Program-made: the position numbers and the translations under genes
Part shown: piece after piece, positions 50,492 to 57,589 of the stretch
Numbering within the stretch: position 1 is the stretch's first letter
How the letters are laid out: each line of letters starts with the position of its first letter
NCBI GenBank assembly: GCA_944389025.1
Contig: CALXKU010000001.1
Location: forward strand, 62,001 to 126,000
Reading direction: 5' to 3'
DNA length: 64,000 nt
From: an uncultured Spirochaetaceae bacterium
GTDB lineage: Bacteria > Spirochaetota > Spirochaetia > Sphaerochaetales > Sphaerochaetaceae
Notes under the pieces: model-generated
The model's database searches: none
Told to the model about the DNA's origin: nothing
Seen by the model: the letters and a program-made list of their open reading frames with translations, nothing else

Positions 50492-51240
50492 AAGAAGTAC
50501 GGAGTTTCCAATTTCAAGCTCAAGGGGGAGTCCTTAGCGGGGATGAGGAGGTGAGAACGCTGAAAGCGCTGAGAAAGGCATTCCCAGATGCAAGGCTGAA
50601 CATCGATCCGAACGGGGCATGGTCGCTATCTGAGGCGATAAGGCTTTCCCGCGAGATGAGCTCTCTTATCACATATGTTGAGGATCCATGCGGTCCTGAA
50701 GACGGTTTCTCCGGGCGTGAAATCATGAGGGAGTTCAAGAACGCGACGAATCTTCCTGTTGCTACTAACATGATTGCCACAAATTGGAGGCAGTTCTATC
50801 ATACGCTACTGGAGTCGGCATGCGACATTATCCTTGCAAATCCGCATTTCTGGGGTTTTGAGGGGACGATCAGGATATCACAGCTTCTTGAGCAGTTTGG
50901 TCTCACATGGGGCATACATTCGAACAACCATTTCGATATAACCCTTGCCGCGTTCGCACACGTTGGTGCGGCCGCAGTCGGGAATATCGCACCTGTTGAT
51001 ACCCACTGGATCTGGCAGGACGGGCAGAACCTGCTTCTTGACACCCCTGAGATCAGGAACGGAAAACTTATCCTGCCATCCTCTCCGGGCCTTGGTGTGC
51101 ATATCAACAGGAAGAGAGTGGAGGAAGCAAGAAGGCTTTATGAGAGTCTTGAGAAGCACGAGAGGGATGATGCGGAGTACATGCAGTACCTCATTCCAGG
51201 TTGGAAGTATGACTCCAAGAGGCCTTGTCTATGCAGATAA
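50492..51240 (+). pseudogene. gudD: Glucarate dehydratase remnant (C-terminal part, frameshifted)
   Basis: From 50492 the plus strand reads [13 protein letters not shown], the GudD strand bearing the catalytic KxK lysines, but one G is missing in the G-run at 50524-50528, shifting the frame; translation resumes as [19 protein letters not shown]. The rest is well conserved: NIDPNGAWSLSEA and YVEDPCGPE (metal ligands), TNMIATNWRQ, HSNNHFDITLA and DTHWIWQ. About 190 N-terminal residues, the capping domain and first barrel strands, are missing. The longest intact frame starts at GTG 50551 (229 codons). Confidence 0.85.
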
Positions 51241-51291
51241 TATAATAGTTTTATAAAATTTATAAAATTATTATGGAATTTCAAAAAGTAT

Positions 51292-51318
51292 TTGACAGAT
51301 TTGCTGGCGAGGTATAGT
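51292..51318 (+). promoter_or_regulatory. Promoter of the DapA-like/garR operon
   Basis: TTGACA (51292-51297), 15-nt spacer, TATAGT (51313-51318), 28 nt before the ATG, with AGGAGGG ribosome site after it. Spacing is short but both hexamers are good. The preceding 50 bp are AT-rich with partial palindromes that could bind the IclR protein. Confidence 0.5.
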
Positions 51319-51346
51319 CTTTATATTAGTTTAGGAGGGAAATCGA

Positions 51347-52258
51347 ATGGATGCATCTTTTTTCAAAGGAATCATCCCACCTATCGCAACTCCGATAGAT
51401 GAAAATGAGAATGTTAACGAGAATAAGCTCAGGGAGCATATAGATTTCATGATTGACCGCGGTGTAAGCGGAATACTTGCCTTTGGCTCAAACAGCGAGT
51501 TCTACATGATGGACAAGGCTGAGCAGAAAGAGGTTCTTTCAATCATTTTGGACCAGGTGAATGGCAGAGTACCTGTTTACATGGGTGTCGGAATGATAAG
51601 GACAAAGGCGTGTATAGATTTAGCTCTCATGGGAAAGGAGATGGGAGTCAGCGCCGTATCGGTACTTCAGCCCATGTTCCTCAAACCGACGGAGGACGAG
51701 CTTTATACGCACTTTTCTTCGATTGCATCCGCACTTGGAGATACTCCCATGCTGCTTTACAACAATCCGGGAAGAACTGGCTACCCGATTTCCCAGAACC
51801 TTGTCGAGCGTCTTGCTCATGAGAATGAGAACCTCATAGGAATGAAAGACAGCTCAGGGGACATTACGCAGACGGAGGAGTTCATAAGACGAAACAGGGA
51901 TGTTGGTTTCCGTGTAATGTGCGGAAAGGATACTGTGATATTCCCAGGTCTGGCTGTCGGATGTGTAGGTGCGGTGTGCTGTACCGCGAATTTCATTCCT
52001 GAGCTTGTATGCTCCATCTATGATAAATTCATGGCTGGAGATCTGAAGGGCGCTCTTGAGGCACAGTTCCGTCTCAACCCGATCAGGATCCAGATGGACA
52101 GCTCCTCATTCCCTGTAGCAATGAAGGATCTGGGCAATATCCTTGGCCGGGAGCTTGGAAAGCCGTTCCTTCCGAACAAGCCTTCAACGGAAGCTCAGGT
52201 AAAGGGACTTATCAAAGTATTGAATGAAAACGGATATAAAGTAACGGAGGAAAAATAA
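51347..52258 (+). CDS. DapA-family aldolase/dehydratase, probable 5-dehydro-4-deoxyglucarate enzyme
   Basis: A 303-residue class I aldolase-fold protein. ATPIDENENVNENKLREHID opening, FGSNSEFYMM in place of the GTTGE loop, catalytic Tyr in MLLYNNPGRTGY and Schiff-base Lys in LIGMKDSSGD. Family members include 5-dehydro-4-deoxyglucarate dehydratase and keto-deoxy sugar-acid aldolases. Because garR and garK follow, I infer cleavage of 5-dehydro-4-deoxyglucarate to pyruvate and tartronate semialdehyde, replacing GarL. Its stop directly abuts the garR start. Confidence 0.8.
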   Translation: MDASFFKGIIPPIATPIDENENVNENKLREHIDFMIDRGVSGILAFGSNSEFYMMDKAEQKEVLSIILDQVNGRVPVYMGVGMIRTKACIDLALMGKEMGVSAVSVLQPMFLKPTEDELYTHFSSIASALGDTPMLLYNNPGRTGYPISQNLVERLAHENENLIGMKDSSGDITQTEEFIRRNRDVGFRVMCGKDTVIFPGLAVGCVGAVCCTANFIPELVCSIYDKFMAGDLKGALEAQFRLNPIRIQMDSSSFPVAMKDLGNILGRELGKPFLPNKPSTEAQVKGLIKVLNENGYKVTEEK

Positions 52259-53143
52259 ATGAAGATTGGATTCATTGGACTTGGTATCATGGGGCGCCCG
52301 ATGGCTAAGAACCTTATCAAGGCTGGCCACGAGCTCGTCGTATGCGATTTCAACAAGGATCATGTTGCTGACCTCGTATCCTGCGGTGCAAAAAGTGCTG
52401 CAAACGGTGCAGAGATGGCGAAAGAGGCCGATGTCATCATCACTATGGTCCAGAACAGCCCTCAGGTAAGAGCTGCCGTTCTTGGAGAAAATGGTGTTGC
52501 GGAGACTGCTAAACCAGGTTTCACTCTCATAGATATGTCATCAATCGATCCGGTTGAGAGCAAGAAGATCGGAGAAGAGCTTGCTAAGAAGGGCTGCAAG
52601 ATGCTTGATGCACCTGTATCCGGTGGAGAGCCTAAGGCTATCGATGGAACACTTTCCGTGATGGTCGGAGGAGCGAAGGAGGATTTCGACAAGTTCCTTC
52701 CTGTTCTCAAGGCTATGGCCGGTTCTGTAACATATGTTGGAGAGCTTGGTGCTGGAAACATCGCAAAGCTTGCAAACCAGATCGTCGTAGCATGCAACAT
52801 CGCAGCTGTTGCGGAGGCTCTTACATTCAGTAAGAAGGTCGGAGCGGATCCTGAGCTGGTTTATCAGGCAATCCGTGGCGGTCTTGCAGGTTCAACGGTT
52901 ATGGATGCGAAGGCTCCGATGATGATGGCTGGCAACTACAAGCCAGGCTTCAGGATTGAGCTTCATATCAAGGACCTGACGAACGCTCTCAATGCCGCAC
53001 ATGCTGTTAATGTACCTGTTCCTCTCACTGGCGAGGTTATGGAGATGATGCAGTCTCTCAAGGCGTATGGATTCGAAAAGGATGACCATAGCGCTCTTGC
53101 ACGCTACTATGAGAAGATCAGCGATACATCAATCGTAAAATAA
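52259..53143 (+). CDS. garR: 2-hydroxy-3-oxopropionate (tartronate semialdehyde) reductase
   Basis: A 294-residue beta-hydroxyacid dehydrogenase: GFIGLGIMGRPMAKNLIKAG (NAD(P) site, residues 4-23), MLDAPVSGGEPKA (substrate loop, about 118-130) and GAGNIAKLANQIVVACN with the catalytic Lys (about 162-180). It reduces tartronate semialdehyde to D-glycerate. A GGAGG site lies in the end of the preceding gene. It is followed by a strong hairpin and garK. Confidence 0.93.
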   Translation: MKIGFIGLGIMGRPMAKNLIKAGHELVVCDFNKDHVADLVSCGAKSAANGAEMAKEADVIITMVQNSPQVRAAVLGENGVAETAKPGFTLIDMSSIDPVESKKIGEELAKKGCKMLDAPVSGGEPKAIDGTLSVMVGGAKEDFDKFLPVLKAMAGSVTYVGELGAGNIAKLANQIVVACNIAAVAEALTFSKKVGADPELVYQAIRGGLAGSTVMDAKAPMMMAGNYKPGFRIELHIKDLTNALNAAHAVNVPVPLTGEVMEMMQSLKAYGFEKDDHSALARYYEKISDTSIVK

Positions 53144-53177
53144 GGCTTAGCCGCTGATAGTCATTGTTTGTTTTCTT

Positions 53178-53201
53178 CGAGGGGAGGTTATGCTCCCCTC
53201 G
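53178..53201 (+). terminator. Hairpin between garR and garK
   Basis: Perfect CGAGGGGAG-GTTATG-CTCCCCTCG stem-loop; the following TTCTGTAATTTTC is only moderately T-rich, so it may be a terminator or attenuator. Confidence 0.7.
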
Positions 53202-53270
53202 TTCTGTAATTTTCAATTTTGTTTTTATTTTTTTTATAATTTCAGTTAATATATTAGAAAGGAGGATAGC

Positions 53271-54407
53271 ATGAAAAAGGTAATTCTTATCCCTGATTCT
53301 TTCAAGGGAACGATGTCGTCAGGTGAGATATGTCAGATTCTGAAATCCGTGATAGTCGAGCATTATCCTGATTGTGAGGTTGTCAGCATCCCTGTGGCCG
53401 ATGGAGGAGAGGGAAGCGTGGACGCGTTCCTTGATGCCGTAGGAGGGGAGAAGATATATAAGGAGGTTACAGGTCCATACCCTGAAGAGAAGGTTCAAGG
53501 GTATTATGGAATACTTCCTGGAAACATTGCAGTCATAGAGATGGCCGCCGCTGCCGCCCTTCCAATGGTAGGAGACAGGAAGGATCCGTCGAAGACGACG
53601 ACATACGGGGTAGGAGAGCTCATGCTTGATGCCGCAAGAAAAGGTGTTTCAAAGATAATACTCGGCCTTGGGGGATCTGCAACAAATGATGCTGCTTGCG
53701 GTCTTGCTTCTGCCTGCGGAATAAGTTTCTATAACGCGAAAGGTGAGCGTTTCATACCTCTTGGCGAGAGCATGGATGAGGTTGTAAGAATAGATACTTC
53801 CACAATGGATGAATCTCTGAAGAAGATTGAGATTGTCACGATGTGCGATATCGATAACCCGTTCTACGGCCCTGAGGGAGCTCCTGCGATCTATGGCCCT
53901 CAGAAGGGAGCTGACGAGGCGATGGTCAAGATGCTCGATGATAAGATGAGAGTGCTTGCTGAGGTCATGAAGAGGGACTGTGGCGTAGATGTCCAGTCAA
54001 TACCGGGCTCCGGAGCTGCTGGTGGAATGGGAGGTGGAATGGCCGCCTATTTCAAGTCAAGGCTTCAGATGGGAATAGAGACTGTTCTTGAGACGGTGCA
54101 TTTTGATGAGCTTCTTGATGGAACTGACTTCGTATATACCGGAGAGGGGAAGATCGATGGGCAGAGCCTCAGGGGAAAGGTCGTCATCGGAGTTGCCAGG
54201 AAGGCCAAGAAGAAGGGGGTCAAGGTAATAGCCATAGTCGGCGATATCGGGGATGATATCGAGAACGCTTACTCTGAGGGTGTTACAGGAATATTCTCAA
54301 TCAACAGGGTAGCTGTTCCTTATAAGGAGGCAAAGGTAAGGGCTAAGAGCGATCTGAGGCTTACTCTTGACAATCTTTTAAGGTATCAGAAGGCAATAAC
54401 AGGTTGA
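53271..54407 (+). CDS. garK: Glycerate 2-kinase (GarK/GlxK family)
   Basis: A 378-residue type-1 glycerate kinase. VADGGEGSVDAFLDA (about 44-58), GLGGSATNDAACGLASACG (about 130-148) and GSGAAGGMGGGMAAYF (about 244-259) are the Gly-rich family motifs, with TGEGKIDGQSLRGK near residue 290. It phosphorylates D-glycerate, completing the galactarate/glucarate route into lower glycolysis. GGAGG precedes the start by 6 nt; an AT-rich stretch with its own possible promoter lies between it and garR. Confidence 0.94.
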   Translation: MKKVILIPDSFKGTMSSGEICQILKSVIVEHYPDCEVVSIPVADGGEGSVDAFLDAVGGEKIYKEVTGPYPEEKVQGYYGILPGNIAVIEMAAAAALPMVGDRKDPSKTTTYGVGELMLDAARKGVSKIILGLGGSATNDAACGLASACGISFYNAKGERFIPLGESMDEVVRIDTSTMDESLKKIEIVTMCDIDNPFYGPEGAPAIYGPQKGADEAMVKMLDDKMRVLAEVMKRDCGVDVQSIPGSGAAGGMGGGMAAYFKSRLQMGIETVLETVHFDELLDGTDFVYTGEGKIDGQSLRGKVVIGVARKAKKKGVKVIAIVGDIGDDIENAYSEGVTGIFSINRVAVPYKEAKVRAKSDLRLTLDNLLRYQKAITG

Positions 54408-54474
54408 TTGCAAATTGCTAAGGGGGCTGTGATTCTGCAGTCCTCTTCCACTTTAATCGTCCCATTATTGAATG

Positions 54475-54480
54475 TAATAT
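54475..54480 (+). promoter_or_regulatory. Candidate -10 of trmD
   Basis: TAATAT ending 6 nt (GATCAT) before the trmD ATG; no Shine-Dalgarno. A TATGAT overlaps it with a 3-nt gap. Confidence 0.4.
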
Positions 54481-54486
54481 GATCAT

Positions 54487-55731
54487 ATGAGGATTACCTT
54501 TCTTTCGATATTCCCTGAATCTTTTTCCAGTTTTCTTGATTATCCTGTAATCAGGAGGGCGATAAAAAATGGCATTGTCAGTTTTGAGATCATCGATATC
54601 AGGGACTATGCCGATGGCTGTTTCCGTGCTGTGGATGACTCCCCGTATGGCGGAGGTGCAGGGCTGCTTCTTAGAGTGGATACTCTGACGAATGCTCTTA
54701 ACTCTGCAAAGACTGACAGGGCAAGAACCATACTCATGGGGCCAAAAGGAAAGAAGTTCTCTCAGGGGATTGCCCACGAGCTTGCAAAAGAGGAGCATAT
54801 TATTCTTGTCGCTGGGCATTATGAAGGTGTCGATGAGAGAGCCAGAGCTTATGTTGATGATGAGCTTTCAATCGGGGATTATGTTCTAACCGGAGGGGAA
54901 AGTGCTGCGATGATAGTCGCTGAGGCTGTTACCCGTCTTCTTGACGGGGCTCTCAGGGGTTCAGCTGCAAAAGAGGAAAGTTTTGAGAACGGAATCCTTG
55001 AGCACCCACAATACACCCATCCCGCATTATTTGATGGAAAAAGAGTTCCCGATGTACTTCTCAGCGGAGACAGAAAGAAAATTGAATGTTTCAATGAGAT
55101 AGAGGCATTGAAAGAGACAATACGTCTCCGACCCGATCTGCTTACTTGCGACAGGGAATTTAATTATTGTTCGCTCCATAAGAGCTATGGCAATGAGGCC
55201 AAGATTATAAGGTGGATGAAGAAAAGGCTGCCAGTGCCTGAAATCCTTTATGATGATGAGAGCTATCTGCTACTTTCAAAAGAGAGGGGAAGGGCCCTGA
55301 AAGACTCCACAAAGAACAGGATTCTTAAAACCTCAGCGATGATACTCAAAGCATTCTGGGCTATGGATATATCTGATTGTCCATGTTCTGAGAACATCGA
55401 GATGACAATCAGGAAATTGAAAAAGAAAAGACTCTCATATTCTGAATGGACGGCACTGAGCGAAATAGAGAAAACAAATTTTAATGAAGACTATGTGTTT
55501 TCCCATGGTAATCTCACGCTCAGCAATATCATCATAAATGGAAACGGACTTGTGATGCTTACTGGAATGCAGAAAGCTGGAGTCGCCGACTGCTACAGGG
55601 ATATTGCCACCCTCCTCCCTTCTCTCGAGGAGGCAGGATTTACGAGGGAAGAGTTCTTCGTTCTTCTTGGTCTAAAGATTGATGAAAATAAAATCCAATT
55701 CTTTCAGCGACTGAATTCCCTGACATATTGA
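54487..55731 (+). CDS. trmD: tRNA (guanine-N1)-methyltransferase TrmD fused to an APH-like pseudokinase domain
   Basis: A 414-residue protein where TrmD alone is about 240. Residues 1-220 are TrmD, which methylates G37 of tRNAs: SPYGGGAGLLL, AGHYEGVDERAR, LSIGDYVLTGGES, LEHPQYTHPALFDGKRVPDV and SGDRKKIE. The usual catalytic Asp of the EDSF segment appears as Glu164. Residues about 222-414 resemble aminoglycoside phosphotransferases: Lys232 and Glu237 in a short N-lobe, LPVPEILYDDESYLLLSKE, and HGNLTLSN (340-347) where the family has HGDxxxxN; the metal-binding Asp position reads TGM. The kinase is therefore probably inactive. No rpsP, rimM or rplS is adjacent. Confidence 0.85.
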   Translation: MRITFLSIFPESFSSFLDYPVIRRAIKNGIVSFEIIDIRDYADGCFRAVDDSPYGGGAGLLLRVDTLTNALNSAKTDRARTILMGPKGKKFSQGIAHELAKEEHIILVAGHYEGVDERARAYVDDELSIGDYVLTGGESAAMIVAEAVTRLLDGALRGSAAKEESFENGILEHPQYTHPALFDGKRVPDVLLSGDRKKIECFNEIEALKETIRLRPDLLTCDREFNYCSLHKSYGNEAKIIRWMKKRLPVPEILYDDESYLLLSKERGRALKDSTKNRILKTSAMILKAFWAMDISDCPCSENIEMTIRKLKKKRLSYSEWTALSEIEKTNFNEDYVFSHGNLTLSNIIINGNGLVMLTGMQKAGVADCYRDIATLLPSLEEAGFTREEFFVLLGLKIDENKIQFFQRLNSLTY

Positions 55732-56190
55732 GTATGCTGAAGTATAGCTTATTCCTAAAGTAAGGGGCTTATTTAAAAAATTATATCCTAGTGCTCTTAT
55801 TCTATTAGGTATGAATTGCAATTGCCAGAAGGGGGTTGGGATTCATCTCAGAATATAAAGTATAACCACATCGAATTTTCGCCTCCGTACTTTATGATAT
55901 AGGTTTTCCCTGTCTGGTGTACTTTGGTAATGAGGAGAGGTTTGCCTCTCTCTTCACTTTTCCCTTTTCTCTGTATTTCTCTATCTTTCTATCTATGCAT
56001 AAAAACTACTAATCTCGCTTTAAAATGACTTTTATGTTCAGAAAAATCATTTAGTAGATGACTTTTTGGGGGATAACTGTCATTTATCTGAAGAGTTTTC
56101 TTTTCTCTGGATTCAAAAACAGAAATACTTAAATTTTTTCGAATAGAGAAAACAAGTGTCGATTCTAGTGTTAATGGCTTTTTTGCTCTG
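55732..56190. other. Gene-free region after trmD
   Basis: About 460 bp without a convincing ORF. GGAGAGG-TTTG-CCTCTCT at 55934-55951 followed by a pyrimidine-rich tract may terminate trmD. AAATGAC (near 56022) and GTCATTT (near 56088) form a distant inverted repeat. I see no riboswitch or mobile-element boundary. This and the next TnpB remnant suggest a decayed insertion region. Confidence 0.35.
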
Positions 56191-56239
56191 AAAATAAAAA
56201 ATGCGTAAGCCATTCACTTGTTAGCAAACAGCTTACGCA
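56191..56239 (-). terminator. Terminator of tRNA-Val
   Basis: Minus strand: TGCGTAAGC (56239-56231) pairs perfectly with GCTTACGCA (56210-56202), 20-nt loop, then TTTTTTATTTT. Confidence 0.85.
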
Positions 56240-56240
56240 A

Positions 56241-56312
56241 TGGGCGGTACAGGGTTTGAACCTGTGACTTCCACCACGTCAAGGTGGCACTCTCCCGCTG
56301 AGTTAACCGCCC
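56241..56312 (-). tRNA. tRNA-Val (anticodon GAC)
   Basis: A 72-nt minus-strand cloverleaf: acceptor GGGCGGT with ACCGCCC, anticodon arm CCACC-TTGACGT-GGTGG with GAC, T-arm GGTTCAAACC. CCA is not encoded. Confidence 0.95.
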
Positions 56313-56580
56313 AAGCATGATGAAGATACCACCTTTTAACAGATGATGTCAAGCATATGATATAAATAAGTTTCTGATGGATAAACATATCGAAACACTG
56401 TTGAAATGAATGGTCAAATCAGATATTTGTATTCCGAATACTTTTCCTTTTTGTAAGAAATGCCGCCAGAAAACCTGCCAGGCTTGTCCCAATGTCATTA
56501 AGTTAAGGTCAAGTAGGGGAAGAAAATCATAATATGAGATAGAGGTGCGGTATGCTGAAGAGAACATGTACTTGAATCAT

Positions 56581-57003
56581 ATGCATGCAGACAACAAGAA
56601 ACACAGGACAGTCCATAAGCCTGTCCCAAACCACAGAAAAGGATTACAGTATAAAAGTCAGGCTGCCCTATAGATGAACGGCACAAGGGTGGAATTCGTG
56701 GATGGGCGCTATACGAGCCAGAAATGCTCGGTGTGCAAAATGATAGACAAGGCTTCGAGGAATGGGAACAGATACACATGCAGGCATTGCGGCAGCAGAA
56801 TGCATGCCGACACGAATGCTGCCATCAACATCTGCGACAACTACATCACCCGGGCCCAGAAGTCCGGGCAGGCTGCAGTCAATCAGCCTGGGGAGCCATC
56901 GGGTCACCCCGTAAGTGGATGGAGTGCCATAGGTAAACCGGAAACGGAGCCTGTGGACAAAACGCTCACGTCCAAGCCTTCAGGCTTGCCTAAAGGTCGT
57001 TGA
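56581..57003 (+). pseudogene. IS200/IS605-family TnpB remnant (C-terminal zinc ribbon)
   Basis: Frame starting at 56581 reads a degenerate segment ending GLQYKSQAAL, then an in-frame TAG at 56671, then NGTRVEFVDGRYTSQKCSVC and, after a spacer, CRHCGSRMHADTNAAINI. The Cys-x2-Cys..Cys-x2-Cys ribbon and the RuvC-terminal HADTNAAINI are diagnostic of TnpB. The N-terminal two thirds, including the first RuvC motifs, is missing; sequence from 56340 to 56580 contains another Cys-rich fragment (CKKCRQKTCQACPN) of unclear origin. It runs into an IS-type right end. Confidence 0.85.
56973..57002 (+). mobile_element. IS605-type right end with hairpin
   Basis: CAAGCC-TTCA-GGCTTG (56973-56988) followed by CCTAAAGGTCGTTGA. 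A subterminal palindrome just before the element boundary is typical of IS200/IS605 right ends, which also form the 3' scaffold of TnpB guide RNAs. The left end is not identifiable. Confidence 0.5.
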
Positions 57004-57446
57004 CGAGAATATATGAGGTAACAGACAGAACTCCTGATTTGATAGCCGCTCTCCTCTCCGTTTGGGAATCATCGGTCAGGGTCACGCATCTTTTTCTTGC
57101 CGAAACTGAAATATTGAATATAAAAAAGTATGTGCCTGAGGCTCTTTCCGCTGTTGCCCATTTGATTGTTGCCGAGGATGATTCCGGTACTCCTGTTGCT
57201 TTCATGGGCGTAGATGATGGCTCTCTTGAGATGCTCTTCATAAGCTCTGATGAACGAGGAAAAGGGTTGGGAAGAAAGCTTATGGAGAAAGCGATAGATG
57301 AATATTCGGTAAATCGTCTTGCAGTCAATGAACAGAATCCTCAGGCTAAGGGCTTTTATGAGCATATGGGCTTCAGGGTATATAAGAGGTCAGAGATGGA
57401 TGAGCAGGGAGGCCCATATCCTCTTCTTTACATGAAGTTGGAGTGA
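57000..57446 (+). CDS. GNAT-family N-acetyltransferase
   Basis: A 148-residue acetyltransferase: LLSVWESSVRVTHLF near the start, the acetyl-CoA loop ISSDERGKGLGRKLME (about 80-95) and NEQNPQAKGFYEHMGFRVYKR at the end, as in YjaB-like GNATs. The only usable start is TTG at 57000 (in-frame TAA three codons upstream), and this codon lies in the right end of the TnpB remnant. Insertion may have removed the native start and promoter. Confidence 0.85.
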   Translation: MTRIYEVTDRTPDLIAALLSVWESSVRVTHLFLAETEILNIKKYVPEALSAVAHLIVAEDDSGTPVAFMGVDDGSLEMLFISSDERGKGLGRKLMEKAIDEYSVNRLAVNEQNPQAKGFYEHMGFRVYKRSEMDEQGGPYPLLYMKLE

Positions 57447-57491
57447 ATTATTTTCATTCCTGACTCTTATCCAATATGGCATGCGATACGG

Positions 57492-57520
57492 TTGTACAAT
57501 GAATTTTGAAATGATATAAT
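57492..57520 (+). promoter_or_regulatory. Promoter of pyrG
   Basis: TTGTAC (57492-57497), 17-nt spacer, TATAAT (57515-57520) with upstream TGA giving an extended -10. Predicted start near 57527-57529, immediately at the leader-peptide ATG. Confidence 0.75.
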
Positions 57521-57528
57521 CCTCTGCT

Positions 57529-57561
57529 ATGGACAAGGACGTCTATCTTTTACAGGGATAG
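57529..57561 (+). CDS. pyrG leader peptide (MDKDVYLLQG)
   Basis: Ten codons and a TAG, starting 8 nt after the -10, so leaderless. Codons 3-10 run through the 5' arm and loop of the pyrG terminator and the stop codon lies in its 3' arm. A ribosome reaching the stop would cover the hairpin. No homology support is possible at this length; the positional logic is the evidence. Confidence 0.5.
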   Translation: MDKDVYLLQG

Positions 57562-57579
57562 ATGTCCTTTTTTCTTTTT
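57535..57579 (+). terminator. Attenuator terminator in the pyrG leader
   Basis: A 13-bp stem, 57535-57547 with 57557-57569 (one G-U pair), 9-nt loop, followed by TTTTTTCTTTTT overlapping the 3' arm end. It lies between the pyrG promoter and the GGAGG ribosome site, so most transcripts would stop here unless the hairpin is prevented. Confidence 0.85.
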
Positions 57580-57589
57580 GGAGGTGGTC

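Noticed and set aside
50311-50523. Minus-strand 70-codon frame as an intact small gene
   Set aside because: It is simply the out-of-frame upstream part of the garD remnant, including [10 protein letters not shown], before the frameshift.
54703-55731. Reading the TrmD tail as an antibiotic-resistance phosphotransferase
   Set aside because: Catalytic-loop Asp is Asn and the metal-binding Asp is missing, and it is fused to TrmD. Resistance activity is not supported.
55732-56240. Replication origin or CRISPR array in the gene-free stretch
   Set aside because: No DnaA-box cluster, no regularly spaced repeats and no nearby dnaA/dnaN or cas gene.
56440-56520. Cys-rich fragment CKKCRQKTCQACPN as a separate zinc-finger gene
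   Set aside because: No start, ribosome site or continuing frame; it sits in decayed sequence beside the TnpB remnant and is probably debris.
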